From positions 1 through 6,807 of the forward strand of contig JAUIKP010000176.1 of the NCBI GenBank assembly GCA_030430725.1: 6,807 nt of DNA. The letters are read 5' to 3'. Below are positions 6,159 through 6,807 of this stretch, piece after piece. Origin of the DNA: Nitrospiria bacterium (lineage in GTDB: Bacteria > Nitrospirota > Nitrospiria > Nitrospirales > UBA8639). The translations under genes and the position numbers were made by a program. A model generated the notes under the pieces. It saw nothing but the letters and a program-made list of their open reading frames with translations, was not told the DNA's origin and ran no database searches. Within the stretch, counting starts at the first letter, position 1. Each line of letters begins with the position of its first letter.

Positions 6159-6650
6159 ATGGGAAAGGAGTCCGAGCGCCTTATGAAAGGGACAGAACCG
6201 GTATCCGTAAGACCTGAGTCTCCACATCATTTCCATGCGACGACGGAAGCGGACACTCAATATTTTCTGGAACAAGCGGCTAAGAGGATCTCCCGATGTC
6301 GCGAAAATGTTATTCCGGTATTGGAGTCTGGACAGCGATATATCGAAACTGTGAGCCAATTGCACCAGAACGGATATGTGATCTCTGAAATCAAGGATGT
6401 CTATGGATCCGATTCCATCATCCGGTGTTATACCAAAGGGGGTGATGTCATTTTAGCGGATACGACTGGTATTCATCTTGGAGAAAAGCCCGCCAATAAA
6501 AACCGAAGTATTCTCAGCGTCAATTATTGTATTCATCCCGAATATGGATTTGAGCATCCGCCTGTCCTGGTCAAAAAAAAGAATAGAGATATTATTTCCC
6601 CATTTGGGCAATTGGCTGCCGAACATCTTGTGGAGGTTGCGTGCGTATGA
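6159..6650 (+). CDS. Short protein resembling the C-terminal half of a phytanoyl-CoA dioxygenase (PhyH) domain
   Basis: The product is about 163 residues from the ATG at 6159, or 155 from 6183. Residues 95-123 read GDVILADTTGIHLG...NRSILSVNY. This fits the end of the double-stranded beta-helix in PhyH-type Fe(II)/2-oxoglutarate oxygenases: His106 as distal iron ligand and Arg116 as 2-oxoglutarate-binding residue. PhyH proteins are normally about 250-300 residues and carry an HxD motif in the first half. Here the only candidate is HFHATTEAD (24-32), which is not a clean HxD. Either this is a divergent small member, a non-catalytic relative, or the remnant of a longer gene. No missing N-terminal half is visible upstream, where the radical SAM gene ends eight bases before the start. 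The stop overlaps the next start (ATGA, 6647-6650), which argues for a maintained operon gene. The family assignment is tentative. Confidence 0.6.
   Translation: MGKESERLMKGTEPVSVRPESPHHFHATTEADTQYFLEQAAKRISRCRENVIPVLESGQRYIETVSQLHQNGYVISEIKDVYGSDSIIRCYTKGGDVILADTTGIHLGEKPANKNRSILSVNYCIHPEYGFEHPPVLVKKKNRDIISPFGQLAAEHLVEVACV
6632..6636 (+). promoter_or_regulatory. Ribosome binding site of the terminal SDR gene
   Basis: GGAGG lies ten bases before the ATG at 6647, inside the end of the preceding gene. It supports 6647 rather than the tandem ATGs at 6689 and 6692, which have no such site. Confidence 0.6.
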
Positions 6651-6807
6651 GTTTTCCGTCTTGTGGAATTAAATCTCAAAACAGAACCATGATGGCCGAC
6701 TCGATTCTTCGATATTTTGAAGGAAAAAGTGTACTGGTTACTGGAGGAAGCGGGTTAATTGGACGGCAAATCGTAAGTCGGTTGTTGGGGGCCGGAGCTT
6801 TCGTTCG
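6647..6807 (+). CDS. NAD-dependent epimerase/dehydratase (extended SDR), 3'-truncated by window edge
   Basis: Only the first 53 residues lie in the window. After about 27 residues the sequence reads GKSVLVTGGSGLIG, a classic SDR beta-strand with the GxxGxxG dinucleotide-binding motif, followed by the RQIVSRLLGAGA helix. This is the start of a Rossmann-fold sugar-nucleotide epimerase, dehydratase or reductase. The start overlaps the stop of the PhyH-like gene in an ATGA and is preceded by GGAGG, so the two are probably translationally coupled. An N-terminal stretch of the DSILRYFEGKSVLVTGG type is common in sugar-cluster SDRs. It is a separate gene from the SDR at 3656-4777 and clearly different in sequence around the glycine motif. 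Specificity cannot be judged without the catalytic region. Confidence 0.85.
   Translation, partial: MSFPSCGIKSQNRTMMADSILRYFEGKSVLVTGGSGLIGRQIVSRLLGAGAFV

Noticed and set aside
6478..6672. A 64-codon plus-strand frame overlapping the PhyH-like gene
   Set aside because: It lies in a different frame across two better-supported coupled genes and its translation has no recognisable features.

Overview
The window is a densely packed, all-plus-strand piece of a bacterial biosynthesis cluster, most likely for an unusual or methylated sugar of a surface glycan (O-antigen, capsule) or a glycosylated metabolite. Eight genes are visible and the first and last are cut by the window edges. Base composition is moderate, roughly half GC by eye, and Shine-Dalgarno sequences of the AAGG/GGAGG type precede several genes. 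A Gram-negative bacterium is plausible from gene content, but nothing here fixes the phylum. No RNA gene, insertion sequence, CRISPR array or phage gene is visible.

Block 1 (1-3578): the 3' two thirds of a transketolase N-terminal subunit gene, the matching C-terminal subunit gene, an aldo/keto reductase carrying an unexpected C-terminal ParB/sulfiredoxin-like domain, and a TylF/MycF-type O-methyltransferase joined to it by an ATGA stop/start overlap. The block ends in an 11-bp perfect inverted repeat followed by a short T run, a probable terminator.

Block 2 (about 3656-6807): an extended SDR (NAD-dependent epimerase/dehydratase type) with a non-canonical active-site region, a B12-binding-domain radical SAM protein with an intact CxxxCxxC cluster motif, a short protein resembling only the C-terminal half of a phytanoyl-CoA dioxygenase (PhyH) domain, and the start of a second SDR coupled to it by another ATGA overlap.

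Taken together (inference): the split transketolase could move a two-carbon ketol unit, the SDRs and the aldo/keto reductase could do keto-group chemistry on an activated sugar, and the TylF-like enzyme could methylate a hydroxyl. The radical SAM protein and the PhyH-like protein could supply C-methylation, radical rearrangement or hydroxylation. No glycosyltransferase, nucleotidyltransferase or transporter lies inside the window, so the final product cannot be read from it. The most unusual item is the aldo/keto reductase-ParB-like fusion at 1567-2787.
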